A stretch of DNA of 64,000 bases from Lampropedia hyalina DSM 16112. GTDB taxonomy: Bacteria; Pseudomonadota; Gammaproteobacteria; Burkholderiales; Burkholderiaceae_C. A program made the position numbers and the translations under genes. The stretch is from contig NZ_FQUZ01000011.1 of assembly GCF_900129055.1 (NCBI RefSeq), positions 1-64,000 on the forward strand, given 5' to 3'. Position 1 is the stretch's first letter. Every line of letters starts with the position of its first letter. Positions 40,300-49,832 of the stretch are shown here, piece by piece. The notes under the pieces are model-generated. The model searched no databases. It was given only the letters and a program-made list of their open reading frames with translations, and was not told the DNA's origin.

Positions 40300-41424
40300 A
40301 TGCCACGAATTCTGCACACTGCCGATTGGCAGATTGGTCGCCAGTATGGGCGTTTTGCACCGGAGGATGCGGCGGCCTTGGCCGAGGCCCGTTTCTCCAC
40401 GATTGAGCGCGTGGCTGCGCTGGCTGTGGAGCAGCAGGTCCAGGCAGTGCTGGTGGCGGGAGATGTGTTCGATGCGCAGACGGTGTCCGACCGTACTATC
40501 CGCCGCTTGTTCAACGCCTTGCAGGGATTTGCCGGGCCGTGGGTCGTGATTCCCGGCAACCACGACGCTGCGCTGGCCGAAAGCGTCTGGAGCCGTGCCC
40601 GGCGTCTGGCGGCCATTCCCCCACATGTGCATGTGGCGTGTGAGCCGCAGGTGCTGCCTTTCCCTGATCTGGGCATTGCGGTGCTGGCCGCACCGCTGAC
40701 GCAGCGTCAGACCCACAGCGATCTGACCGAGTGGTTCGATGCCGCCGAAACGGCCTCTGGCCTTTTGCGCATTGGGCTGGCGCATGGCAGTGTGCAGGGG
40801 CTGCTGGCGCAGGATATCGATTCGCCCAATCCGATTGCCGCCGACCGCGCCCGCCGGGCACGCCTGGATTACCTGGCATTGGGTGACTGGCATGGCCGCA
40901 GGCAGATCGATGGGAATACCTGGTACAGCGGAACGCCCGAGCAAGACCGTTTCAAGGACAACGATGCAGGTCATGTGCTGCTGGTGGATTGGCCCGATGG
41001 TGAGCCGGGGCCATGCGTGCAGTCGCACGCTGTGGGGCATTATCACTGGCAGCAGTGGCGTGTGGTGTTGGCGGTGGAGTCCGATCTGGAGCCATGGATC
41101 GAACGCCTGAAGGCTTTGCCTGACCATGCGGTGCTGCATCTGGAGCTGACGGGGCATCTCGATCTGGCCGCGCGGTACCGCCTCCAGCAGGCATTGTCGG
41201 TGGCGCAAGGCCGATGCCGCAGTCTGCAATGGGATGAGAGCCGACTGCGCATCCTGCCTACCGATCAGGAGGTGGCTGCCCTGCATGCCGATGGCTATCT
41301 GGGTGAAGTCATTCACGAACTGCGTGAACAGCAACAGGCCGAAGGGACAGAAGCAGCAGAAGTGGCCCGCGAGGCCCTGAGCATTCTGGCGGGTTTGTTG
41401 CGGGAGCAGGAGGGCCGGACATGA
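40300..41424 (+). CDS. SbcD/Mre11-like DNA repair exonuclease
   Basis: A 374-residue calcineurin-like metallophosphoesterase. Metal-binding motifs: HTADWQIG (D9), AGDVFD (54-58), GNHD (86-89), GLAHGSV and LGDWHGR. It is closer to the YhaO/SbcD-type nuclease partner of a Rad50-like ATPase than to a general phosphoesterase. The ATG at 40300 (MPRILHTADWQ) gives the usual beginning. It overlaps the next gene by 4 bases (ATGA), so the two subunits are made together. Confidence 0.85.
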   Translation: MPRILHTADWQIGRQYGRFAPEDAAALAEARFSTIERVAALAVEQQVQAVLVAGDVFDAQTVSDRTIRRLFNALQGFAGPWVVIPGNHDAALAESVWSRARRLAAIPPHVHVACEPQVLPFPDLGIAVLAAPLTQRQTHSDLTEWFDAAETASGLLRIGLAHGSVQGLLAQDIDSPNPIAADRARRARLDYLALGDWHGRRQIDGNTWYSGTPEQDRFKDNDAGHVLLVDWPDGEPGPCVQSHAVGHYHWQQWRVVLAVESDLEPWIERLKALPDHAVLHLELTGHLDLAARYRLQQALSVAQGRCRSLQWDESRLRILPTDQEVAALHADGYLGEVIHELREQQQAEGTEAAEVAREALSILAGLLREQEGRT

Positions 41425-44060
41425 AGTTGCGTCGCTTGCGCGTGGAACAGTTCTGCCAGTTTCGCCAGCCCCTGGAGATCCGCGGGCTGGAGCCGGGGCT
41501 GAATTTGTTCACTGGCCCCAACGAATCGGGCAAGACTACGCTGGTGCGTGCCATCCGTGCGGCTTTTTTCGAGCGTTACCGCTCCAGCAGTGTGGAAGAT
41601 TTGCAGCCCTGGGGTGATTCCGCTGCCGCCCCCTCGATCGAACTGGAATTTGAGTGGCAGGGCGAGTGCTGGCATCTGGCCAAACGATTCATTCGGCAAA
41701 AACGCTGCGATCTGCGCAAGGGCGATCAGTCGTTCGACGGGGAGGAAGCCGAAGACATGCTGGCGGGCCTGCTGGGCTACCAGTTTGCCGGACGCGGAGC
41801 CAGCAAGGCCGAGCACTGGGGCATTCCGGGCCTGCTGTGGATCGAGCAGGGCACCGGGCAGGACATTCACACTGCCGTTACCCATGCGGGCGATCACCTC
41901 AAGTCCGCGCTGGGCCAGACACTGGGCGAAGTGGCCAGCAGTGCGGGCGATGGCATGACGGCTCTGGTGCAGCGTGAGCGCGCGATATTGCTGACCCCCA
42001 GCGGCAAACCCACCGGCGATTACGCCCGGATTCTGCAAGAGCATGGGCAATATCGGGCGAAGCTGGAGGAGATCGACACCCGGATTGCGACCTACCGCCA
42101 GCAGGTCGATCGGCTGGGTGAATTGCAGCAGTTGCAACGCGACGATACCGCCAGACCCTGGGAGCATTACCGCCAGCAGGTGCGGCAAACGCAGGCGCGG
42201 CTGGCAGAGGTGGAAAGATGGGTGCTGGAACAGCAGCGCGAGCAACGCGATCTGCAACATTGCCAGGAAATGCAGCAGTGGTGCAGCGATCAACTGCGCC
42301 ACTTCGCTAGGCAACAGCAGGAATGCCAGCAGCGCGACATGGCTCGGCAACAGGCCGCCGCCGCACTGGAGGAGGTGCAGGCACGCCAACCGCAGGTGCA
42401 GACGGTACTGTGCCGGGCGCAGGCCACCTACCAGCAGGCACGCGAAGCCCTTGCGCAAGCCCGCCAGCAGGAACAGCACAACACCCTGGTGCGTGAGCTG
42501 GCCTTGCTGCGCGAAGAACTGGCCACTACCGAAAGCGCGTGGCAGCAGGCGCAGGAGCTGCAATCCCGGCTGTTGGCACAGCGCACCCAACTGCAAGCCC
42601 TGCACATCGACACCCGGCAACTGGGGCAATTGCAGAAACTCCGTCAGGAATGCAGCGATCTGGAGATTCAGCGCAAAGCAGTGGCGACCCGGCTGCAATT
42701 TGCACTGGAGCCTAGCCAACGCTTGCAATGGGGCGATGAGGTGCTGGAGGGGCAAGGTGAGCGTTTGCTGCTGGAGCCGGTGAGCCTGTCGATAGAGGGC
42801 ATGGGAGTGCTGCACATACAGCCCGGCGGCGAAGACGTGGCGGATCTGGCGCGTCGCCAGCAGACCCGGCAAGACCGGTTTGCTGCCATGCTGGAGAAAA
42901 TGGGGGTGGCAGACCTTGCCCAGGCCCAGGAGCGTGCCCAGCAGTGCCGCAGCCTTCAGGAAGAAATCCGCCACAACGAATTGCGTCTGCACCAATGCGC
43001 GTCCAAAGGGGTGGCCGAACTTGAACAGGAGCTGCAATTGCAGCGGCAACGCCTGCATCTGCTGGAGCAGCAGCAGACCCATGCGTCCCCCGTGGCAATT
43101 GACTGCATTGGCGTGGCCCATGCCGAGGCCCAATCGGAAGCCGCGCGCGAAAAACTCAAGGCAGCAGAACAGGCCGAGGCGGATTTCCGCCGGGACTTCA
43201 GTCTGGCCGAGCAGGCATGGCGCAATGCCGATGCGGAATGGCAAAGAGTCGAACGCGAGCTTCAATCCGCCGAACGCCAGCAGCGCGAACAGCAACTCCA
43301 CGCCCAGCGGCTGGAACTGCAAGGCATGGAATCGGCCTTGCGGGCATCCATCTCGCACCGTCAGCAGGAAATCGACGCCGCGAACCCCGAACTGCTGCGC
43401 CAGGACATCGAACGCCTGAGTCGTACCGCCGATGGCATGGAAAAAATTGCCCAGGAGCGCGCCCAGGAATGCGATCGCCTGCAAACCAGTCTGGAAGCCC
43501 TTGGTGCCCAGGGGCTGGAAGAGCAACGCACTTCACTGCTGCTGGAACAGCAACGGGTGGAACGCCGCCGCGATGAACTCAGTCGCCGTGCCGCTGCCCT
43601 GAATGCGTTGCTGCAACTGTTGCAGGCCAAACGCCAGGAACTGGTGCAACGGTTGCAGCAGCCGCTGCAACGCCACCTCGACCGCTATCTGCAACTGATG
43701 TTTCCGCAGGCCAGTCTCCGCGTGGATGAAAACCTGATCCCTGAACAACTGGTACGCACCAGCCACCACCGGGAAGCACGCGACAGCTTTGCCATGCTCA
43801 GCTTCGGTGCCCGTGAGCAAATGGGTCTTATCAGCCGCCTCGCCTACGCCGACCTGCTCCAGGAGGCCAACCGGCCCACCCTCATCATTCTGGATGACGC
43901 GCTGGTTCACAGCGACCGCCAGCGACTGGAGCCGATGAAGCGCATCCTTTTCGATGCTGCCCGGCGACACCAGATTCTGCTGTTCACCTGCCACCCAGAC
44001 AAATGGCACGATCTGGGGGTGACTGCACGCGAGATGCAATCGCTCAGGGCCGGTGCCTGA
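41421..44060 (+). CDS. SbcC/Rad50-like (YhaN-type) coiled-coil ATPase
   Basis: An 879-residue SMC-like ATPase. Walker A GPNESGKTT (32-40) is N-terminal; the C-terminal part has the signature MLSFGAREQ and Walker B LIILDDAL (D825, D826). Between them are long glutamine-, arginine- and glutamate-rich coiled coils interrupted near residues ~430-475 by a glycine-rich, probably beta-structured insert (WGDEVLEGQGERLLLEPVSL). No CxxC zinc hook is seen at the coiled-coil apex, unlike canonical SbcC/Rad50. With the nuclease at 40300 it should form a DNA end-processing complex. Confidence 0.85.
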   Translation: MKLRRLRVEQFCQFRQPLEIRGLEPGLNLFTGPNESGKTTLVRAIRAAFFERYRSSSVEDLQPWGDSAAAPSIELEFEWQGECWHLAKRFIRQKRCDLRKGDQSFDGEEAEDMLAGLLGYQFAGRGASKAEHWGIPGLLWIEQGTGQDIHTAVTHAGDHLKSALGQTLGEVASSAGDGMTALVQRERAILLTPSGKPTGDYARILQEHGQYRAKLEEIDTRIATYRQQVDRLGELQQLQRDDTARPWEHYRQQVRQTQARLAEVERWVLEQQREQRDLQHCQEMQQWCSDQLRHFARQQQECQQRDMARQQAAAALEEVQARQPQVQTVLCRAQATYQQAREALAQARQQEQHNTLVRELALLREELATTESAWQQAQELQSRLLAQRTQLQALHIDTRQLGQLQKLRQECSDLEIQRKAVATRLQFALEPSQRLQWGDEVLEGQGERLLLEPVSLSIEGMGVLHIQPGGEDVADLARRQQTRQDRFAAMLEKMGVADLAQAQERAQQCRSLQEEIRHNELRLHQCASKGVAELEQELQLQRQRLHLLEQQQTHASPVAIDCIGVAHAEAQSEAAREKLKAAEQAEADFRRDFSLAEQAWRNADAEWQRVERELQSAERQQREQQLHAQRLELQGMESALRASISHRQQEIDAANPELLRQDIERLSRTADGMEKIAQERAQECDRLQTSLEALGAQGLEEQRTSLLLEQQRVERRRDELSRRAAALNALLQLLQAKRQELVQRLQQPLQRHLDRYLQLMFPQASLRVDENLIPEQLVRTSHHREARDSFAMLSFGAREQMGLISRLAYADLLQEANRPTLIILDDALVHSDRQRLEPMKRILFDAARRHQILLFTCHPDKWHDLGVTAREMQSLRAGA

Positions 44061-44093
44061 AAACCTGTTCACGATCTTTTCATGGGGTACGCA

Positions 44094-44531
44094 TCAAGGC
44101 TGCGGGCAGGCCGCGTCAGGAGCTGCCAGGTCTTGCAGGATGGGGCATTCGGGCTGGGTGCCGTACTGGCAATGTTGCACTAACTCCCGCAGGGTCTGCT
44201 GTATGGCTTGCAGGCCCTGGATGCGCCGGGTGAGGTCGTCCAGATGCTGTTGGGCAATGGCGCGAACCTGGGTGTGATCCTGGCTGCGTTGTTGCCACAG
44301 GGTGAGAAGCTGGCGGATTTCCGCACTGGAAAAACCCAGCTCGCGTGCCCGCCGGATGAAGCCCAGCGTGTGCAGGTCTGCCGGGCCGTATTGGCGGTAG
44401 CCGCTGGCACTGCGCACGGTGGCTGGCAGCAGGCCCAGGCTTTCGTAGTGGCGAATCATGCGCACCGAAATGCCGCTTTGCGCGGCGGCCTGGCCAATGG
44501 TCAGTGGGCTGGACATGCTGTGGCTGGCCAT
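44094..44531 (-). CDS. cueR: MerR-family copper-responsive regulator
   Basis: A 145-residue regulator. HTH: LTIGQAAAQSGISVRMIRHYESLGLLPA (residues 10-37). The Cu(I) site is C121-x7-C129 in CQYGTQPECP, the same spacing as C112/C120 of E. coli CueR. A second ATG 5 codons in is possible; neither start has a strong ribosome site. It lies downstream of copZ in the same direction and convergent with the SbcC-like gene. Its operator is the promoter before copA. Confidence 0.9.
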   Translation of the reverse strand: MASHSMSSPLTIGQAAAQSGISVRMIRHYESLGLLPATVRSASGYRQYGPADLHTLGFIRRARELGFSSAEIRQLLTLWQQRSQDHTQVRAIAQQHLDDLTRRIQGLQAIQQTLRELVQHCQYGTQPECPILQDLAAPDAACPQP

Positions 44532-44562
44532 ATGCTGAAGCCTGCGCCAGAGCCTGTGCCGC

Positions 44563-44763
44563 TCAGGGGCTGGTGACGGTGTAGCCCTCTTCCTCGATGG
44601 CGGCGATCAGGGTGGCGCGGGGCTGGCTGCTGTTGATGCTGGTCAGGCCGGTGGCGAGGTCGATCTGGATTTGCGCGGTGTTGTCTGTTTTCAGTACGGC
44701 CTTGCGCACGGCACTGGCGCAGTGTTCACAGGTCATGCCTTTGATCTTGAATGTCTGGTTCAT
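44563..44763 (-). CDS. copZ: Copper chaperone CopZ (HMA domain)
   Basis: A 66-residue cytoplasmic metallochaperone with the copper-binding motif GMTCEHCASAV near the N-terminus and the beta-alpha-beta-beta-alpha-beta HMA pattern. The ATG at 44761-44763 is placed 6 bases after AAGGAG; a GTG one codon earlier is too close. It is divergent from copA and followed by cueR 31 bp later. It would deliver Cu(I) to CopA. Confidence 0.92.
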   Translation of the reverse strand: MNQTFKIKGMTCEHCASAVRKAVLKTDNTAQIQIDLATGLTSINSSQPRATLIAAIEEEGYTVTSP

Positions 44764-44864
44764 CACAGTCTCCTTGGGTTGTGGGGCAATGGGGTCACTT
44801 TACCATGCAGCGCATGGACCATGAAGCCAGAAAATCCCGCTGAAGGGTCGGGCAGACAGGGTGT

Positions 44865-44895
44865 TTGACCTTGCCACGGTGTCAGGGTTTATGCT
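44865..44895 (+). promoter_or_regulatory. CueR-controlled copA promoter
   Basis: TTGACC (44865-44870) and TATGCT (44890-44895) are separated by 19 bp, the overlong spacer of MerR-type promoters. Within the spacer ACCTTGCC and GTCAGGGT (44868-44888) form an imperfect dyad typical of a CueR box. The copA ATG is 6 bp beyond, so the mRNA leader is very short. Confidence 0.85.
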
Positions 44896-44901
44896 GGCCA
44901 A

Positions 44902-47169
44902 ATGCAAGAAAATCTCCAGACCCATGACCTTGGCATCGATGGCATGACCTGTGCGTCCTGTGTGGCGCGGGTCGAACGTGCGCTGCGCAAGGTTCCGGGC
45001 GTGCAGGAGGTCAGCGTGAATCTGGCCACCGAATCCGCACGCATTCAGATCGCTGCATCCGAGGACATGGCCGCACGCCTGCGCCGGGCCGTGCGCGATG
45101 CGGGCTATACGCCGCGTGCGCAGCCGGACGGTGCGCCGTCGGCAACTGCCAGCCCCAGCCGCTGGCAGGGGTTTGCGCCGGTGGCTCTGGGCTTGCTGCT
45201 GGCCGCGCCGCTGGTCTTGCCGATGCTGCTGCAACCCTTTGGCCTGCACTGGATGCCACCGGCCTGGGTGCAGTTTCTGCTGGCCACGCCGGTACAGTTC
45301 GGGCTGGGATGGCGTTTCTACCGGGCAGGCTGGCATGCGGTGAAGGCGCGGGCAGGCAATATGGATTTGCTGGTGGCGATTGGCACGAGCGCGGCCTATG
45401 GCCTGTCGCTGTGGCTGTGGTGGCAACACGGCCAGTCGCCCGTGCCGGTGGATGCGCATGCCGGGCACGGCACGGCCACTGAGCCGCTGCATCTGTATTT
45501 CGAGGCTTCCACGGTGGTGATCGCGCTGGTGATGCTGGGCAAGTGGCTGGAGGCGCGTGCCAAGCGGCAGGCCCTGTCGGCCATCCGGGCCTTGCAGAAC
45601 CTGCGCCCCGAGACGGCGCGGCTGGTGGACGCACTGGGCGAAGAAACCGACGTGCCGATGGCCGAGGTGATGGTGGGCGACCGGCTGGCCGTGCGTGCGG
45701 GCGAGCGCGTGCCTGCCGATGGGCTGGTGCTCGATGGTGCGTCGGAGGTGGACGAATCCATGCTCACCGGCGAGCCGCTGCCGGTGCTCAAGCGGGTGGG
45801 CAGTGGGGTGACGGGCGGTTCCATCAATGGCACGGGGCGGCTGCTGGTGCAGGTCAGTGCGGTGGGGGCGGAATCGGTGCTCTCGCGCATCACCCGGCTG
45901 GTGGAAGATGCGCAGGCGGCCAAAGCCCCCATTCAGCGGCTGGTGGATCGGGTGGCAGAGGTGTTCGTGCCGGTGGTGCTGGTGATTGCTGCCGTCACCC
46001 TGGTGGGCTGGCTGCTGTATGGCAGTGGCATCGAAGAGGCGTTGATTCATGCCGTCGCGGTGCTGGTGATCGCCTGCCCTTGCGCACTGGGGCTGGCCAC
46101 TCCAGTAGCCATCATGGCGGGCACGGGCGTGGCGGCGCGGCATGGCGTTCTCATCAAGGATGCGCAGTCGCTGGAGTTGGCTCACCGGGTGCAGGTGGTC
46201 GCGTTCGACAAGACCGGAACCCTGACGGTGGGGCAGCCCCGGCTTGAGGCCCTGCATGCCTTGCCCCATGCTCCCGCTACCGAAGACACTTTGCTGTGCA
46301 TGGCCGCCAGCCTGCAAAACGGCAGCACCCACCCACTGGCCCGGGCGGTGGTGCAGGCCGCAGAGCAGCGCGGGGTGGCAGTGCAGCCGGTGGTGGAGTT
46401 TCAGGATGTGCCGGGCCGGGGAGTGCGTGCCGTGGCCGACGGCGTGACCTGGCTGCTGGGCAGTGTGGCATGGGCGCGTGAGCTGGGCGTGGTGTTCGAG
46501 CCGTCGCTGCTCTCGCGGCAGCCGTTTGCGCAGGCCACCGTCTCGGTGCTGATGCACCATGACGCAGATGCCGCCTCTGCCGCGCAGCCGCCCCAGGCCG
46601 TGGCGTTGCTGGCCTTCACCGATGCCTCCAAGCCCGGCGCGGCGGCAGCGATTGCGCAGTTGCAGGCACAGGGGCTGGAGGTGGTGATGATTTCGGGCGA
46701 CAACCCGCAGGCAGCGCAGGCGGTGGCCGCGCAACTGGGCATTCCCGCCGACCGGGTGCGTGCCCAGGTGTTGCCTGCCGAGAAGGCCGCTGCCGTGGCC
46801 GCCCTCAAGCGCGATGGCAAGGTGGTGGCCATGGTCGGCGATGGCATCAACGATGCCCCCGCACTGGCCGCTGCCGATGTGGGCATGGCGATGGCCAATG
46901 GCACGGATGTGGCAATGGAGGCGGCAGGCATCACGCTGATGCGCGGTGACGTGGCCCTGGTGGGGCAGGCTCTGGAACTGTCACACCGCACGGTGGCGAA
47001 AATCCGCCAGAACCTGTTCTGGGCGTTTGCCTACAACGTGCTGGGCATTCCGTTTGCCGCCTTTGGCCTGCTCAGCCCGGTGGTGGCGGGTGCGGCCATG
47101 GCCGCCTCCAGCGTCAGTGTGATTGCCAACGCCTTGCTGCTGACGCGCTGGAAACCCCGGCGTGGATAA
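44902..47169 (+). CDS. copA: Cu(I)-exporting P1B-type ATPase
   Basis: A 755-residue inner-membrane pump. One N-terminal HMA domain (GMTCASC, C17 and C20), eight predicted membrane segments, the transport-site CPC (392-394), phosphorylation motif DKTGT (D436), the nucleotide-domain HP dipeptide (STHPLAR) and hinge [11 protein letters not shown]. The protein is complete. The predicted promoter places the ATG only 6 bases after the -10 box, suggesting a nearly leaderless mRNA or a start further in; the HMA motif requires a start before codon 14. Confidence 0.95.
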   Translation: MQENLQTHDLGIDGMTCASCVARVERALRKVPGVQEVSVNLATESARIQIAASEDMAARLRRAVRDAGYTPRAQPDGAPSATASPSRWQGFAPVALGLLLAAPLVLPMLLQPFGLHWMPPAWVQFLLATPVQFGLGWRFYRAGWHAVKARAGNMDLLVAIGTSAAYGLSLWLWWQHGQSPVPVDAHAGHGTATEPLHLYFEASTVVIALVMLGKWLEARAKRQALSAIRALQNLRPETARLVDALGEETDVPMAEVMVGDRLAVRAGERVPADGLVLDGASEVDESMLTGEPLPVLKRVGSGVTGGSINGTGRLLVQVSAVGAESVLSRITRLVEDAQAAKAPIQRLVDRVAEVFVPVVLVIAAVTLVGWLLYGSGIEEALIHAVAVLVIACPCALGLATPVAIMAGTGVAARHGVLIKDAQSLELAHRVQVVAFDKTGTLTVGQPRLEALHALPHAPATEDTLLCMAASLQNGSTHPLARAVVQAAEQRGVAVQPVVEFQDVPGRGVRAVADGVTWLLGSVAWARELGVVFEPSLLSRQPFAQATVSVLMHHDADAASAAQPPQAVALLAFTDASKPGAAAAIAQLQAQGLEVVMISGDNPQAAQAVAAQLGIPADRVRAQVLPAEKAAAVAALKRDGKVVAMVGDGINDAPALAAADVGMAMANGTDVAMEAAGITLMRGDVALVGQALELSHRTVAKIRQNLFWAFAYNVLGIPFAAFGLLSPVVAGAAMAASSVSVIANALLLTRWKPRRG

Positions 47170-47180
47170 GTACGTTCTAA

Positions 47181-47341
47181 GGAAGGTCTGCAAAACCCGT
47201 TGCGCCGCCCGCATCCCGCCACTGGGCGCATCGCCGCGTTGGCTTTTGCGGTCAATAGCCCCGCTATTGACCGCAAAATCCGCCTTGCGCTGCATCCCAC
47301 TGGCGGGCGCGGGCTTACCGCAAGAGTTTTGCAGACCTTCC
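47181..47341. repeat. 161-bp imperfect inverted-repeat element
   Basis: The two ~79-bp arms align along their full length. The outer ends are perfect (GGAAGGTCTGCAAAAC against GTTTTGCAGACCTTCC), the middle is imperfect, and the inner tip is perfect: GCGGTCAATAGC-CCC-GCTATTGACCGC. It lies between copA and the convergent DUF1840 gene and has no coding capacity. It may be a MITE-like or REP-like mobile repeat, or a strong bidirectional RNA structure that ends both transcripts. Confidence 0.8.
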
Positions 47342-47695
47342 CTAAACGCCCCACACCACCGGCTCGTCGGCCGCATGGCTCTCGCGCAGCAGTTGCAGCA
47401 GGGGCTGGGCGCGCTGGCGCAGTGACACGGTTTGCACGGGGGGCGTGTCGGTGTCGTGGCCGGGTTCCGGCTGGGGGGGAATGGGCACAAAAGCCTGCGG
47501 CTCGGGCGGGGTGCCTTGCAGCCGTTCATCTTCGGCACGGATGGCCGCTTCGAGTGCCGCGATGGCGGCGGGGATTTGTTGCTGCGTCAGAATGCCCTGG
47601 GGGCTGGCTTCCTTGCCCACGATGTCCAGCAGGCGTTGGGCATCGGCATTGAAATACAGAATGGCCGCGTTGGAGCGCGACTGAAACTTGAACAT
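47342..47695 (-). CDS. DUF1840-domain protein
   Basis: A 117-residue protein of unknown function found in betaproteobacteria. The start MFKFQSRSNAAILYFNADAQ is the family's typical beginning, with ATG at 47693-47695 after AGGAGACACCC. A helical part with LTQQQIPAAIAALEAAI is followed by a proline-rich linker and a final LRQRAQPLLQLLRESHAAD helix. The longer open frame upstream is antisense shadow. The gene ends right at the inverted-repeat element. Confidence 0.75.
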   Translation of the reverse strand: MFKFQSRSNAAILYFNADAQRLLDIVGKEASPQGILTQQQIPAAIAALEAAIRAEDERLQGTPPEPQAFVPIPPQPEPGHDTDTPPVQTVSLRQRAQPLLQLLRESHAADEPVVWGV

Positions 47696-47792
47696 GGGTG
47701 TCTCCTGATACGAGCGTGAATGCACGGCTTTCGCACTGTAAACCGGATTGGCGGTGTGCGGTGTGACACGTTCTTGCCGCTCACTCTGTTCA

Positions 47793-48968
47793 TCAATGCG
47801 CAAAGCCGCCCTTGACGTAGCGCACCGGCTCGGCATCCATGCGGTCGATGAGTTCGCCCAGTCCGTCGGCAGGGCGTGGGGAGGCGGCGGCAGGTGCGCC
47901 ATCGGTGTCGCTGGTGCTGGTGCAGAGGAAGTCGCTGTCGCTCCAGACATCGAGTGAGCGCGCGCGCAGCCAGCCCTGCCGGTCTGCGAGGAACTGCACA
48001 CCGGCGAATGCGTCTTCGGCCACTCCGGCCATCAGCGCGAGGCTGTCCCAGGCGGCGCGGCTGTCGCTCCAGCACTGCATCTGCGGGTGGCGTTGCGTGT
48101 CTGCGTCGGGGGTGAGCATGATGGTGAGCAGGCGCGGGTCTTCCAGCCAGTTGGCATCGGCCTCGCTGCCTGCGGCGATCAGGCGCACGCGCTGGCGGTT
48201 GCGCATCTGGTGCAGCGGCTGTGGCGGCTGGTTTTCGCATTGCACGGTGAAGTCGGGCAGGGCCAGTGGAATCGGCCACAGGCCCTGCTGCTGCACGCCG
48301 GTGCCCGCTCCCAGGGCCTTCATGTAGTCCAGCAGTGCCCATACGTCGTCCGGGCTGATCTGTCCGGCAAAGCCGGGCATGGTGGGCTGGCCACGGTGAT
48401 CCTGCATGCCGTGCAGAATGTGCCATGCCAGCTCGCCATCGGCCTTGCGCCCCAGCAGCGGGCTGGCGAGGTGGGGCGGCCAGCGCGACAGCGACGATGC
48501 CCGCTCGCCTTGCCCACTGCCGTCCGCGCCGTGGCAGGAGAGGCAGTTCTGCTGGTAGAGCGTGCGCCCGCGCACGATGGAGTCGGCGGCGAACAGCGTG
48601 GGTGACTGGTGGAAACTGCTGGGGTAGGCGGTGGTGAACACCAGTTCCGGGGCTGGCCAGGGAATCAGCCCCACGCCCAGCACGAATCCGGCCAGCAGCC
48701 ACCAGCGCAGCCGCCGCCAGCACAGGGCGACGATGAGCGTGAGCCACAGCAGCGGCGCGCCAATCAGGCTGTAGAGTACCTGCCGCGCCAATTGGTGGTC
48801 GATGCGCAGCACTTCGGCGGCCACGCGGTGTTCCAGCGGCCAGGCGGGCTGGCCGAAGTCGGTGGTCTGGCCGGTGAGCCAGTACCAGGCCAGCAGCACC
48901 AGGTTTTGCAGCCATTGCAGGGCCAGCAGCAGTTCATTCAGCCATTCGCTGAGCGGGGGCGGGGTCAT
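47793..48968 (-). CDS. Membrane-anchored c-type cytochrome in the sulfonate-type operon
   Basis: A 391-residue protein with three N-terminal hydrophobic segments (about residues 12-32, 64-84, 90-104), then a periplasmic monohaem cytochrome c domain: C142-LS-C145-H146 and probable distal ligand M197 (GQPTMPGF). The C-terminal ~170 residues do not resemble a known domain. The start is 18 bp after the ABC ATPase gene, so it is co-transcribed. The electron-transfer partner is unknown; a haem protein after an ssu-like transporter is unexpected. Confidence 0.78.
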   Translation of the reverse strand: MTPPPLSEWLNELLLALQWLQNLVLLAWYWLTGQTTDFGQPAWPLEHRVAAEVLRIDHQLARQVLYSLIGAPLLWLTLIVALCWRRLRWWLLAGFVLGVGLIPWPAPELVFTTAYPSSFHQSPTLFAADSIVRGRTLYQQNCLSCHGADGSGQGERASSLSRWPPHLASPLLGRKADGELAWHILHGMQDHRGQPTMPGFAGQISPDDVWALLDYMKALGAGTGVQQQGLWPIPLALPDFTVQCENQPPQPLHQMRNRQRVRLIAAGSEADANWLEDPRLLTIMLTPDADTQRHPQMQCWSDSRAAWDSLALMAGVAEDAFAGVQFLADRQGWLRARSLDVWSDSDFLCTSTSDTDGAPAAASPRPADGLGELIDRMDAEPVRYVKGGFAH

Positions 48969-48986
48969 GGTCTGGGTGCGCTGCCC

Positions 48987-49832
48987 TTACCAGGAGGCAT
49001 CCAGCCCCAGATGGTGCAGTGCCTGCCTGCGCAGTTCGGTAATCAGCGGGTCGCTGCGGTGGCGCGGGTAGGGCAGATCGACGGTGAATTCGGCCTTGAT
49101 CTGGGCGGGGCGGTCGCTGAAGATGACCACGCGCTGCGCCAGGAACAGGGCTTCTTCCACGTCGTGCGTCACCAGCAGGGCCGAGAAGCCGTTTTTGCGC
49201 CACAGTTCCACCAGTTCGCTCTGCATGGCCAGGCGGGTGAGCGAGTCGAGTTTGCCCAGTGGTTCATCCAGCACCAGCAGTTGCGGGTCGTTCACCAGGG
49301 CGCGGGCAAAGGCCACGCGCTGGGCCATGCCGCCGGAGAGCTGGTGCGGAAAGCTCTGCGCAAACTGGCTCAGGCCCACGCGCTCCAGTGCGGCATCGAC
49401 GCGGGCTTTGGCGGTTTTCAGCAGGCCACGGGTTTGCAGGCCCAGGGCCACGTTGTCCCAGACGGTGCGCCAGGGGAACAGCGTGGGGTCCTGGAACACC
49501 ACGATGCGCGAGGGGTCGGGCTGGGTGATGGGCTGGCCATCCTGCCACAGTTCGCCGCGTGTGGCAGGCTCCAGTCCTGCCACCAGCCGCAGCAGGGTCG
49601 ATTTGCCGCAGCCGCTGGGGCCAAGCAGCGCGACGAATTCCCCGGCCTTGACGGTCAGGTTCACGTTGAGCAGCACGGGCAGCCGACCCTTGGGGGTGTC
49701 GAAGGCGTGGCTGACGTTGTGGATGCCGATTTCCGCGCCCACGCCCGGCTGCGACGCGCCGGTGGGCGCAGGGTGGGTCTCGGGGCGGGTCGAGGTGCGG
49801 CGGCGCAGTGCCTCGTCGAAGACGGCTACCAT
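48987..49832 (-). CDS. Sulfonate/nitrate/taurine-type ABC transporter ATPase
   Basis: A 281-residue SsuB/TauB-like ATPase: Walker A GPSGCGKST, signature LSGGMAQRVAFARAL, Walker B LLVLDEPLGKLD and the switch histidine in LVTHDVEEAL. The ATG at 49832 is preceded by GGAACCGTGAA; an N-terminal extension of ~40 residues precedes the ATPase core. The long upstream frame is a shadow of the permease gene, which it overlaps by 7 bases. Confidence 0.9.
   Translation of the reverse strand: MVAVFDEALRRRTSTRPETHPAPTGASQPGVGAEIGIHNVSHAFDTPKGRLPVLLNVNLTVKAGEFVALLGPSGCGKSTLLRLVAGLEPATRGELWQDGQPITQPDPSRIVVFQDPTLFPWRTVWDNVALGLQTRGLLKTAKARVDAALERVGLSQFAQSFPHQLSGGMAQRVAFARALVNDPQLLVLDEPLGKLDSLTRLAMQSELVELWRKNGFSALLVTHDVEEALFLAQRVVIFSDRPAQIKAEFTVDLPYPRHRSDPLITELRRQALHHLGLDASW

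Noticed and set aside
41313..43526. 737-codon open frame antisense to the SbcC-like gene
   Set aside because: Leucine/glutamine-rich translation is the complement of the coiled coil; no independent support.
44800..46734. 644-codon open frame antisense to copA
   Set aside because: Histidine/arginine-rich shadow; also covers the CueR promoter.
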